Shown in pieces: positions 8,907 to 15,968 of a stretch of 64,000 nt of DNA. A program made the position numbers and the translations under genes. How positions within the stretch are numbered: the stretch's first letter is position 1; the number at the start of each line of letters is the position of its first letter. The DNA lies in assembly GCF_002556545.1 (NCBI RefSeq), contig NZ_CP022685.1, positions 5,744,001-5,808,000 of the forward strand, given 5' to 3'. This DNA comes from Streptomyces formicae. Lineage in GTDB: Bacteria > Actinomycetota > Actinomycetes > Streptomycetales > Streptomycetaceae. The notes beneath the pieces were generated by a model. It was not told where the DNA came from. It worked only from the letters and a program-made list of their open reading frames with translations, and did no database searches.

Positions 8907-9922
8907 AAAAACTGCCCGTGATCGGGCCGCTTGTCGAACGGGTCATGCGCACGCACGCGTGGCACGCCTACGAGCGGCTCGACCGGGTGCACTGGGCCCG
9001 CCTCGCCGCGGCCATGACGTTCATCAGCTTCCTCGCGCTCTTCCCGCTGCTGACCGTCGCCGCCGCGGTCGCCGCCGCGACGCTCTCGAAGACGCAGCAG
9101 AACCATCTCGAGGACAAGATCTCCGAGCAGGTCCCCGGCATCTCCGACCAGCTGGACCTGAACGCGCTCGTCGCCAACGCGGGCACCGTCGGCCTCGTCG
9201 CGGGCGCCCTGCTGCTCTTCACCGGCATCGGCTGGGTCGGCTCGATAAGGGAGTGCCTGCGGGCCGTCTGGGACCTGGAGGACACCGAGGAGAACCCGAT
9301 CCTGCGCAAGGTCAAGGACGCCGGGGTGCTCATCGGGCTCGGCGGCGCGGGCCTCGCGTCGGTCGTCGCGTCCGCGCTCGCGTCGACCACGGTGGGCTGG
9401 ACCGCCGACCGCCTCGGCATCGACGAACAGGGCTGGGGCGCGGTGCTGCTCCAGGTCATCGCCTTCGCGATCGCCGTACTCGCGGACTTCCTGCTGCTGC
9501 TCTACGTCCTGACGCTGCTGCCCGGCGTACAGCCGCACCGGCGCGACCTGCTCATCGCGGGGCTGATCGGCGCGGCCGGGTTCGAGCTGCTCAAGCTGCT
9601 GCTCGGCGGCTACATGAAGGGCGTCGCCGCGAAGAGCATGTACGGCGCCTTCGGAGTGCCCGTCGCGCTGCTCCTGTGGATCAACTTCACCGCGAAGCTG
9701 CTGCTGTTCTGCGCGGCCTGGACGGCGACGCGGCGGGCGTCCCACAAGGAGACGGCGGAAAACGAGGCGGACGACGAAGAGGCCGTCTCCGTAGAGACGG
9801 CCTCTTCAGGGGCCGGAGGATCCACCCGAGCGGGATCCGGCGGGGAAGCCGCTACGCGGACCGGGGTCAGTCGCGCGGAACGCGGCGACCGGCCTGGCCC
9901 GGCAGCGGCAACCGACGCCTGA
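8894..9922 (+). CDS. YihY/virulence factor BrkB family membrane protein
   Basis: A 342-aa protein with the YihY/BrkB inner-membrane fold: about six hydrophobic segments beginning with a strongly hydrophobic stretch after AAAMTFISFLALFPLLT, and the conserved GAFGVPVALLLWINFTAKL region near residues 250-275. The start is ATG at 8894 behind GGGAGG. Function is unknown; it is not RNase BN. The C-terminal 50 residues are acidic and low in complexity, and contain a perfect terminator-like hairpin (9776-9807). The last 56 bases overlap the convergent carboxypeptidase gene. The functional protein may end earlier in close relatives. Confidence 0.88.
   Translation: MDWLKKLPVIGPLVERVMRTHAWHAYERLDRVHWARLAAAMTFISFLALFPLLTVAAAVAAATLSKTQQNHLEDKISEQVPGISDQLDLNALVANAGTVGLVAGALLLFTGIGWVGSIRECLRAVWDLEDTEENPILRKVKDAGVLIGLGGAGLASVVASALASTTVGWTADRLGIDEQGWGAVLLQVIAFAIAVLADFLLLLYVLTLLPGVQPHRRDLLIAGLIGAAGFELLKLLLGGYMKGVAAKSMYGAFGVPVALLLWINFTAKLLLFCAAWTATRRASHKETAENEADDEEAVSVETASSGAGGSTRAGSGGEAATRTGVSRAERGDRPGPAAATDA
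9776..9807. terminator. perfect 14-bp hairpin inside the YihY tail
   Basis: GAAGAGGCCGTCTC at 9776-9789 pairs perfectly with GAGACGGCCTCTTC at 9794-9807 around a CGTA loop. The two convergent genes meet here, so it is probably a bidirectional terminator. It is unusual in lying within the YihY reading frame, 115 bases before its stop. No run of T follows, which is normal for Streptomyces terminators. Confidence 0.75.
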
Positions 9923-11129
9923 TCACGAAGACACCGGCGGCGAGCAGCGCGAGCACGCCGCCCGTCACGCCGAGGGCGATGCCCATGCCGCTCGACCCGT
10001 CGTCGGAGGCGTGGGCCACGTTCTTGGTCCCGGCCGCGTTGTCGCCGCCGCTGCCAGGAGCGCCCTTGCCCGCACCGGTGGCGCCCTTCGGGGCGACGAG
10101 CTCACCCACCGGGTCGACCTTGCCCGACGCCTTGAAGCCCCAGTCGAAGAGCCGCTCGGTCTCCTTGTAGACCGCGTGGGTCTCGGTGGAGGAGGGGTTC
10201 ATGACGGTGACGAGGAGGACCTTGCCGTTCCGTTCGGCCACACCGGTGAAGGTGTTTCCCGCGTTCGTGGTGTAGCCGTTCTTGACGCCCGCGATGCCCT
10301 TGTAGGGGTTGACGCCGGGGGCGCCGGTGAGCAGCCGGTTGGTGTTCTGGATCTCGAAGGACTCGCGCTTGGTCTTGCCCTTGTCCTTGCCCTTGGTGAC
10401 CTTCTTGGTCGCGCCGGGGAACGTGGCCGTGGCGGTCGCGCAGTACTCGCGGAAGTCCTTCTTCTGCAGCCCGGAGCGGGCGAACAGCGTCAGGTCGTAC
10501 GCGGAGGAGACCTGGCCCTTGGCGTCGTAGCCGTCGGGGGAGACCACGTGCGTGTCGAGCGCCTGGAGGTCCTCGGCGTGCTTCTGCATGTCCTTGACGG
10601 TCTGCGGGACGCCGTCGTTCATCGCGGACAGGACGTGCACCGCGTCGTTGCCGGACTTCAGGAAGACGCCCAGCCACAGGTCGTGGACGGAGTACGTCTC
10701 GTTCTCCTTGATGCCGACCATGCTGCTGCCCGCGCCGATGCCGGCCATGTCGGAGAGCGCGACCTTGTGCTTCTGCGTCTTGGGGAACTTCGGCAGAACC
10801 GTATCTGCGAAGAGCATCTTGAGGGTGCTGGCCGGGGGCAGTCGCCAGTGCGCGTTGTGCGAGGCGAGGACCTCGCCGGACTCCGCGTCCGAGACGATCC
10901 AGGAGCGTCCCGTCAGGTCCTTGGGCAGCACGGGGGCGCCGGGCTTGAGCTTCACCTGGGTGCCGGGCTCGCCGAGCTGGGCACCGCCGACCGTGGACAT
11001 CTTGCCGGGCGGCTTCGGTCGGCCCTCGTCCCCTCCCGGCTTACCGTCCGCGAGTGCGGGCGCCGCGGTCGACATGGACAACAATGCGGCGGAAGCGACC
11101 AAGAAGGCGGTCTTTTTCAAGGCAGGCAC
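9867..11129 (-). CDS. D-alanyl-D-alanine carboxypeptidase (S11, low-molecular-weight PBP)
   Basis: A 420-aa secreted DD-peptidase. The start chosen is GTG at 11129, giving signal peptide PALKKTAFLVASAALLSMS then ALADG. Active-site motifs are S101-T-L-K104 and S159-G-N161. The third box, normally K-T/S-G, reads K283-N-G285. Residues about 385-407 form a C-terminal membrane anchor (GIALGVTGGVLALLAAG) followed by arginines. It trims the terminal D-alanine from peptidoglycan stem peptides outside the membrane. It matches the position of SCO4847. No strong Shine-Dalgarno is visible, so the start is uncertain. Confidence 0.88.
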   Translation of the reverse strand: MPALKKTAFLVASAALLSMSTAAPALADGKPGGDEGRPKPPGKMSTVGGAQLGEPGTQVKLKPGAPVLPKDLTGRSWIVSDAESGEVLASHNAHWRLPPASTLKMLFADTVLPKFPKTQKHKVALSDMAGIGAGSSMVGIKENETYSVHDLWLGVFLKSGNDAVHVLSAMNDGVPQTVKDMQKHAEDLQALDTHVVSPDGYDAKGQVSSAYDLTLFARSGLQKKDFREYCATATATFPGATKKVTKGKDKGKTKRESFEIQNTNRLLTGAPGVNPYKGIAGVKNGYTTNAGNTFTGVAERNGKVLLVTVMNPSSTETHAVYKETERLFDWGFKASGKVDPVGELVAPKGATGAGKGAPGSGGDNAAGTKNVAHASDDGSSGMGIALGVTGGVLALLAAGVFVIRRRLPLPGQAGRRVPRD

Positions 11130-11238
11130 GGACGAGAACGTACATGGCGCCGCTGTGGAAGTCGTCGCCGAGGTGCGCTGTGTCCCGGCCTCCCCACCCC
11201 GGCGGCGGTGCGGAGAAAGACCTCGCGATACTGAACGC

Positions 11239-11481
11239 ATGAAGCTCAGCCGCCCGGTCTCCTGGTTCCTGCTCGCCTTCGGGGTGTGGAGCTGGTTCAT
11301 CTGGATCACTTTCGTCAAGAACCTGTGGAAGGACGGCAGTGGGCTGGCCTTCGACGACGCGGACAACCCGACCGGGTACTTCTGGGTGCACCTGACGCTT
11401 GCCGTTGTCTCCTTTGTCTTGGGGACGGCGGTAGGGGTCATCGGGTTCCGTGGAGTGCGTGCCTTGCGCAGAACGTCATAG
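11239..11481 (+). CDS. small membrane protein, SCO4848 family
   Basis: An 80-aa protein with two hydrophobic helices: one around VSWFLLAFGVWSWFIWITF (residues 6-24) and one around WVHLTLAVVSFVLGTAVGVI (residues 53-72), joined by an acidic loop with FDDADNPTGY. The length and order beside the DD-carboxypeptidase fit the SCO4848 family of Streptomyces. It starts 109 bases from the divergent carboxypeptidase gene. Function is unknown. Confidence 0.88.
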   Translation: MKLSRPVSWFLLAFGVWSWFIWITFVKNLWKDGSGLAFDDADNPTGYFWVHLTLAVVSFVLGTAVGVIGFRGVRALRRTS

Positions 11482-11483
11482 CG

Positions 11484-13055
11484 GTGGCCGTTCTCTTGGT
11501 CCTCGTGGGCCTTGCCGTCCTCGCGGCCTTCGCCGCGCTTCACTGGTACGTGTGGCGTCGCCTCGTGCGTGACACCACCACTCCCGGGTCACTCGCCCGG
11601 CGCGTCGGGACGGTGGTCGTCGTGGCCGCGCCGGTCGTGATGGTCGCGGCGCTCGTGACCGAGCGGGCGGGTGCGCCGTTCTGGCTCCAGCGGGTCCTGG
11701 CCTGGCCGGGCTTCCTGTGGATGGCGCTCTTCCTCTACCTGGTGCTCGCGCTGGTGGTGGGGGAGGCGGTGCGGCTGCTGCTGCGGCGGTGGGTGGAGCG
11801 GGGTGCGGTGGTCTCCGAGGGAGGGCCCTCCGAGCGGGGGCCCTCCGAGAGGGGGCTCTCAGAGAGGGGGTCCTCCGAAAGGGTGTCCTCCGTAGGGGCC
11901 GTTTCCCGAGAGGGCCACTCCGGAGAGGCCCCTTCCGAGGTGCCGCTCTCCGAGGGCCCGCGTGCCGAGAGGCCGCGCTCCGGAGAGGTCCCTTCTGCGA
12001 TGCCGCTCTCCGAGGGCCCGCGTGCCGAGAGGCCGCGCTCCGGAGAGGTCCCTTCTGCGATGCCGCGCTCCGAGGGCCCGCGTGCCGAGAGGCCGCGCTC
12101 CGGAGAGGTCCCTTCTGCGACGGCGCTCTCCGAGGGCCCGCGTGCCGAGAGGCCGCGCTCCGAAGAACCGCTTTCTGCGACGCCGCCCTCCCAAGGCCCG
12201 CCCACCGGGAAGCCCGCGCCGCGCCCCGCGCCCTCGCGGCGGCTCTTCGTCTCCCGTGTCATCGGCGGGAGCGCCGCTGCCGTCGCGGCGGGGACCGTCG
12301 GCTACGGGGCGTACAGCGTGCTGCGCGGCCCCAAGGTGAAGCGGGTCACCGTGCCGCTGGCCAAGCTGCCGCGCGCGGCGCACGGGTTCCGGATCGCCGT
12401 GGTCAGTGACATCCACCTCGGGCCGATCCTCGGCAGGAACTTCACGCGGCGCGTGGTCGACACGATCAACGCCACGCAGCCCGATCTGATCGCCGTCGTG
12501 GGCGACCTGGTGGACGGCAGCGTCGAGGACCTGCGGCCCGCCGCCGCGCCGCTCGCGGGACTTCGGGCGCGGCACGGCGCCTTCTTCGTGACCGGCAACC
12601 ACGAGTACTTCTCCGGGGCCGATCAGTGGGTCGAGCACGTGCGTGAGCTGGGTCTGCGGCCGCTGCGGAACGCGCGTACCGAGCTGCCCTGGTTCGACCT
12701 CGCCGGGGTCGACGACGTGGCGGGCGAGAGCGAGGGGAAGGGGCCCGACTTCGCCGAAGCGCTCGGTGACCGGGACCGCTCGCGGGCCTCCGTGCTCCTC
12801 GCCCACCAGCCCGTCGTCATCCACGACGCCGTGGAGCACGGTGTCGACCTCCAGCTCTCGGGGCACACCCACGGCGGTCAGCTGTGGCCCGGCAACTTCA
12901 TCGCGGACCTGGCCAATCCGACGCTCGCGGGCCTGGAGCGGTACGGCGACACGCAGCTGTACGTGACCCGTGGCGCGGGTGCGTGGGGGCCGCCGGTGCG
13001 GGTCGGGGCGCCGTCGGACATCACGGTCGTGGAACTGGCGTCGCGCCGAGCCTGA
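11484..13055 (+). CDS. membrane metallophosphoesterase with an expanded repeat linker
   Basis: A 523-aa protein. The N-terminal third has about three membrane helices (residues 1-20, 45-60 and 68-92). A Ser/Glu/Arg/Pro repeat linker (about residues 112-240) follows, then a calcineurin-like phosphoesterase domain with its full metal-binding set: VVSDIHLG, GDLVDG, GNHEYF, HQPVVIH and SGHTHGGQ. The start GTG at 11484 is 3 bases after the previous stop. The domain order suggests a membrane-tethered enzyme acting on phosphodiesters or phospholipid heads, as in YkuE/YaeI relatives. The linker is coded by 60-bp tandem repeats, so its length may vary between strains. Confidence 0.9.
   Translation: MAVLLVLVGLAVLAAFAALHWYVWRRLVRDTTTPGSLARRVGTVVVVAAPVVMVAALVTERAGAPFWLQRVLAWPGFLWMALFLYLVLALVVGEAVRLLLRRWVERGAVVSEGGPSERGPSERGLSERGSSERVSSVGAVSREGHSGEAPSEVPLSEGPRAERPRSGEVPSAMPLSEGPRAERPRSGEVPSAMPRSEGPRAERPRSGEVPSATALSEGPRAERPRSEEPLSATPPSQGPPTGKPAPRPAPSRRLFVSRVIGGSAAAVAAGTVGYGAYSVLRGPKVKRVTVPLAKLPRAAHGFRIAVVSDIHLGPILGRNFTRRVVDTINATQPDLIAVVGDLVDGSVEDLRPAAAPLAGLRARHGAFFVTGNHEYFSGADQWVEHVRELGLRPLRNARTELPWFDLAGVDDVAGESEGKGPDFAEALGDRDRSRASVLLAHQPVVIHDAVEHGVDLQLSGHTHGGQLWPGNFIADLANPTLAGLERYGDTQLYVTRGAGAWGPPVRVGAPSDITVVELASRRA
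11941..12180 (+). repeat. four 60-bp tandem repeats within the metallophosphoesterase
   Basis: Four consecutive 60-base units, each coding a 20-residue unit close to LSEGPRAERPRSGEVPSAMP. Units 1 and 2 are identical over the full unit by eye, and units 3 and 4 differ at a few bases. Just upstream (11811-11940) are shorter 15-base degenerate units coding SERGP-like pentads. The period is a multiple of 3, so copy-number change keeps the frame. Confidence 0.93.
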
Positions 13056-13087
13056 AGTGCCGTCCCTTCGGGGGTGGTTGAGTCGAA

Positions 13088-13118
13088 ACTCGCCGGATCT
13101 GGCCGGATATCGGCGAGT
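13088..13118. terminator. hairpin after the metallophosphoesterase
   Basis: ACTCGCCG at 13088-13095 pairs with CGGCGAGT at 13111-13118 across a 15-base loop that itself contains repeated CCGGAT. It lies in the short gap between two plus-strand genes. It could be a weak terminator or an operator for the next gene. Confidence 0.4.
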
Positions 13119-13171
13119 CCTCGTGTGACGCGGTGACACCGCGCGGTCTCTCAGCGCAGCATGGGCATCGG

Positions 13172-13618
13172 ATGTCTGTGCGGTTCTTGACGCGTGCCGG
13201 GCCGGAGGGGGAACGGGGATTGTTGAGACGTGATGCCTTCCGACTGCCACCGCACCCGGCGTCCGTGCCGCTCGCCCGGGCCCGGGTGCGTGATCATTTG
13301 TCGGCCTGGGGGCAGGCGTCCGGTCAGGGGGCGCTCGACGACACCGTGCTGCTCGTGTCGGAACTCGCGACGAACGCGATCCTCCACGGTCCTGTCACCG
13401 AGCGGGATTTCGAGGTCGCGGTGACGGTGCTCGCGGACGGCGCGTGCTTCATCGAGGTCTCCGACGGGGGCCCTTCTGTGCCCGAGCCGCGCGGCGCGGG
13501 CGGCTTGGAGGACGAGAACGGCCGCGGCCTGCGCCTCCTGGACGCGCTCGCGGAGGCGTGGGGTGTGTGGCGGCGGGGCAGCGAGGGGAAGACGGTGTGG
13601 GCGCTGGTACGGGGCTGA
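13172..13618 (+). CDS. ATP-binding regulatory protein (HATPase_c_2, anti-sigma-kinase-like)
   Basis: A single-domain protein of about 148 aa with the GHKL ATPase fold typical of the many Streptomyces RsbW/SpoIIAB-like proteins. The N box is seen as SELATNAILHG near residue 63, the G1 box as EVSDGGPSVP near residue 96, and the G2 region as NGRGLRLLDAL near residue 117. Such proteins bind or phosphorylate anti-anti-sigma factors in the cytosol. The start is uncertain; ATG at 13172 and TTG near 13220 are both possible. No partner sigma or STAS gene is adjacent. Confidence 0.85.
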   Translation: MSVRFLTRAGPEGERGLLRRDAFRLPPHPASVPLARARVRDHLSAWGQASGQGALDDTVLLVSELATNAILHGPVTERDFEVAVTVLADGACFIEVSDGGPSVPEPRGAGGLEDENGRGLRLLDALAEAWGVWRRGSEGKTVWALVRG

Positions 13619-13888
13619 ACGGGCGCCGCCGCTCGCGCGAGCGGGCGTGTGGCACGTCGCTGACGCCCGCGTCGACCCACGCCGCCTGCCCGGGCTCGAC
13701 CACCCACCTCAGCCCACCCACCTCAGCCCACCCACCATCGGCCCACCCACCATCAGCCCCGCCCCCGCCCCCGGCTACGCCTCCAGCGCCCGCCACGTGA
13801 TGATCGGCGACGAGCCACTGGCGTACGACGTCACCCCGAGCGTGGACGAGGTGGACGCGGTGAACTGACCCGGGCCCGCCGCCCGCTG
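13619..13888. other. intergenic region with a possible coding remnant
   Basis: The centre carries short CCCACCCACC-type tandem repeats at about 13700-13760. Just after them, 13792-13868 in the plus direction reads with perfect GC3 bias and ends in a TGA (residues include HVMIGDEPLAYDVTPS). It has no start or Shine-Dalgarno. It could be the 3' end of a deleted gene. I do not recognise it. Confidence 0.3.
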
Positions 13889-15268
13889 TCAGACGCGGAC
13901 GCCGTCCGGCTCGGCCGAGGGCGCTGTGCCGTCCGCCCCGGCCTCGGCAGGGTGCGCGGGGAGGGTGAAGCGGCGGACGCCCGGCACCGCCGCCGTCCCC
14001 GCGCACGCCACGGCCACCAGGACGGCCGCGATCCCCAGGGGGACCCCTGACCCCCAGGCGTCCGCCGCCAGGGGCGCGAGGACGTATCCGAGGGGCATCG
14101 CGGCCATCGAGAGCAGCCAGTCGTACGAGGTGACGCGGGCCAGCGCCCCGGCCGGTATCGCCGCCTGGACCGAGGTCTCCCACACGGGGCTGAGGAAGCC
14201 GAGACCGGCCTGGGCCAGGCCGTAGGCGGCGATGACGGCCGGGGCGGGGGCCTCGAAGGCGAGCAGGGCGAGCGGCAGCGCGTACGTCGAGAGCCCCAGG
14301 TTGGCCATGAGGACCGGACGCCGTGGCCGGGCCCGTCCGGCGAGCAGGGAGCCGAGGAGGAGGCCGACGGCGCCGACCTCCAGGAGCCAGATCCAGACCC
14401 CCTCGCCGCCCAACTCCGCGACGGCGACGGCGGGTCCGAGGGTCGTCAGGACGGCCGCGGCCCCGTTCCACGCGGAGTGGCCGAGCAGGCTCGTCCAGTA
14501 CCAGTCGCGGCCGCGCACCTCCTGCCAGCCCTCGACGAGGTCCTTGCGCAGGGAGCGCCTTTCGGCGGGTTCCTCGGAGGCGGCGCGCTGGACGCGGATC
14601 ACCGAAAGGAGGCACGCGCTGACGGCGAACGAGGCGCCGTCGAGGACGAAGGCCCAGCCGGGGCCCGCGAACGCGACGAGCACCCCGGCGAGCACGGGGC
14701 CGCCGAGGGCGGTGCTGCTCCTGACCACGCCGAGCAGCGTGTTGGCGCCGAGCCGGTCCTGCTCGGCGACGGTGCCCGTGATGAGCGTCGGCAGGGTCGG
14801 CATGGAGAAGGCGGACGCGGCCCCGCCGACGGCCGACGCGGCGGCGATGTGCCACAACAGCGGTTCGCCGCCGAGCAGTTCGACGCCTACGAAGAGCTGT
14901 GTCGCGCAGCGCGTGACATCGGTGAGGAGCGCGACGGTGCGGGCGTCGAACCGGTCGCCGACGACACCGCCGAGCGGCAGCAGGAGCAGCCGGGGGCCCA
15001 TCGCGCAGCCGAGGACGAGGGCGAGGTCGGAGGTGGATCCGGTGGCGCGGAGCACGGCGAGGGTCAGGGCGGCGGGGATGACGGCGTCGCCGACGAGGGA
15101 GAGGGAGCGGCCGAGGAAGAGGAGGCGGAAGGAGCAGTTCCGCAGGAGGAGTTGAGGCAGGAACCGGGAGAGCAGGCGGGAGGGCGGGCGGGAGAGCGGG
15201 CGAGAGGGTGTCCGGGAAGGCAGGCGGGTGGGCTGCCGGGGCGTCGGTGGTGGCGCGGAGCGGGACAT
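13889..15268 (-). CDS. MFS transporter
   Basis: A 459-aa major facilitator with about twelve hydrophobic segments, resembling the enterobactin-exporter/MFS_3 group. The loop between helices 2 and 3 shows GGVVGDRFDARTV, the family's GxxxDRxxRR-like motif. The first 40 residues are an Arg/Ser/Pro-rich extension before the first helix, so the real start may be downstream. It probably exports a small molecule from the cytoplasm. It is divergent from a MarR regulator across a palindrome-rich gap, the usual arrangement for a drug exporter repressed by MarR. Confidence 0.85.
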   Translation of the reverse strand: MSRSAPPPTPRQPTRLPSRTPSRPLSRPPSRLLSRFLPQLLLRNCSFRLLFLGRSLSLVGDAVIPAALTLAVLRATGSTSDLALVLGCAMGPRLLLLPLGGVVGDRFDARTVALLTDVTRCATQLFVGVELLGGEPLLWHIAAASAVGGAASAFSMPTLPTLITGTVAEQDRLGANTLLGVVRSSTALGGPVLAGVLVAFAGPGWAFVLDGASFAVSACLLSVIRVQRAASEEPAERRSLRKDLVEGWQEVRGRDWYWTSLLGHSAWNGAAAVLTTLGPAVAVAELGGEGVWIWLLEVGAVGLLLGSLLAGRARPRRPVLMANLGLSTYALPLALLAFEAPAPAVIAAYGLAQAGLGFLSPVWETSVQAAIPAGALARVTSYDWLLSMAAMPLGYVLAPLAADAWGSGVPLGIAAVLVAVACAGTAAVPGVRRFTLPAHPAEAGADGTAPSAEPDGVRV

Positions 15269-15282
15269 GGGAGCGGACTGTA

Positions 15283-15310
15283 TTTCGCTTCCGAACTATT
15301 CGTCAACGAA
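15283..15310. promoter_or_regulatory. putative MarR operator pair
   Basis: Two short inverted repeats sit in the MFS/MarR gap: TTCGCTTCCGAA at 15283-15294 (TTCG/CGAA arms) and TTCGTCAACGAA at 15299-15310 (perfect 5-bp arms). Their centres are 16 bases apart and they overlap the expected promoters. Autoregulation and control of the exporter by the adjacent MarR protein is inference. Confidence 0.55.
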
Positions 15311-15339
15311 ATATGAGGGACCGAAGTACGCTGCCCTCC

Positions 15340-15903
15340 ATGGCGGATGCGAAGAAGCGTGAGAGCGACACCCGGGCCGGTGAAGCCGCGGAGGGCCGGG
15401 ACTGGACGGACGGCCACCTGGAGCGATGGCTTCCGGTCCTGCCCACCCTCGACCCGGACGTCGAAGGCGCCGTCACCCGCATGAAGAAGCTGACCGTCCA
15501 CCTGCGCCGGGTCCGCGAGCAGTCCCTGGCCGACTTCGACCTGGAGCGCCACGAGTTCGACACCCTGCACAAACTGGCGGGCCGCGGCGGTTCGGCGAGC
15601 CCCTCCGAACTGGCGGCCGACCTGGACCTGGCACCGGCCTCCGTGACCGGCCGCCTGGACGGCCTGGAGCGGCGCGGCCTGATCCGTCGTACGCCCTCCA
15701 GGAGGGACCGCCGCAGGGTCGACGTGGAGCTCACGGAGCAGGGCAGGGCGACCTGGCTCGGTGCGATGGACGTGGTGGGCCACGAGGAGGAGCGGCTGTT
15801 CGGAGTGCTCCCCAAGGCCGAGCGCGCGCAGCTCTCGGACATGCTGCGCCGGATCATGGTGGTGGCGGAGGAGAGCGGCGGGGCGGGCTGGGACCGCTCC
15901 TGA
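15340..15903 (+). CDS. MarR-family transcriptional regulator
   Basis: About 187 aa with a central winged helix-turn-helix: SPSELAADLDLAPASVTGRL as the recognition region and RDRRRVDVELTEQGR as the wing. The dimer helices flank it. The start chosen is ATG at 15340 (MADAKKRES); an in-frame ATG at 15313 would add nine residues and would lie almost on the proposed operator. It likely binds a small ligand and represses the divergent MFS exporter gene. It would act on the operator pair in the gap. Confidence 0.88.
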   Translation: MADAKKRESDTRAGEAAEGRDWTDGHLERWLPVLPTLDPDVEGAVTRMKKLTVHLRRVREQSLADFDLERHEFDTLHKLAGRGGSASPSELAADLDLAPASVTGRLDGLERRGLIRRTPSRRDRRRVDVELTEQGRATWLGAMDVVGHEEERLFGVLPKAERAQLSDMLRRIMVVAEESGGAGWDRS

Positions 15904-15907
15904 GAGG

Positions 15908-15946
15908 CGCGGCTCCGGGCCCGATGTCCCATACTGGGCAGCCGCG
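15908..15946. terminator. hairpin between the MarR gene and the caspase-KAP gene
   Basis: CGCGGCT at 15908-15914 pairs with AGCCGCG at 15940-15946 around a 25-base loop. It lies 5 bases after the MarR stop and 23 before the caspase-KAP start. It may end MarR transcription, or act on the downstream gene. Confidence 0.35.
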
Positions 15947-15968
15947 TTGAGACCACGGGGGGCGCGCG

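Noticed and set aside
11859..13250. Long minus-strand open frames across the metallophosphoesterase repeats
   Set aside because: The 60-base repeat period keeps every frame open once it is open in one unit; no start, ribosome site or known domain was seen.
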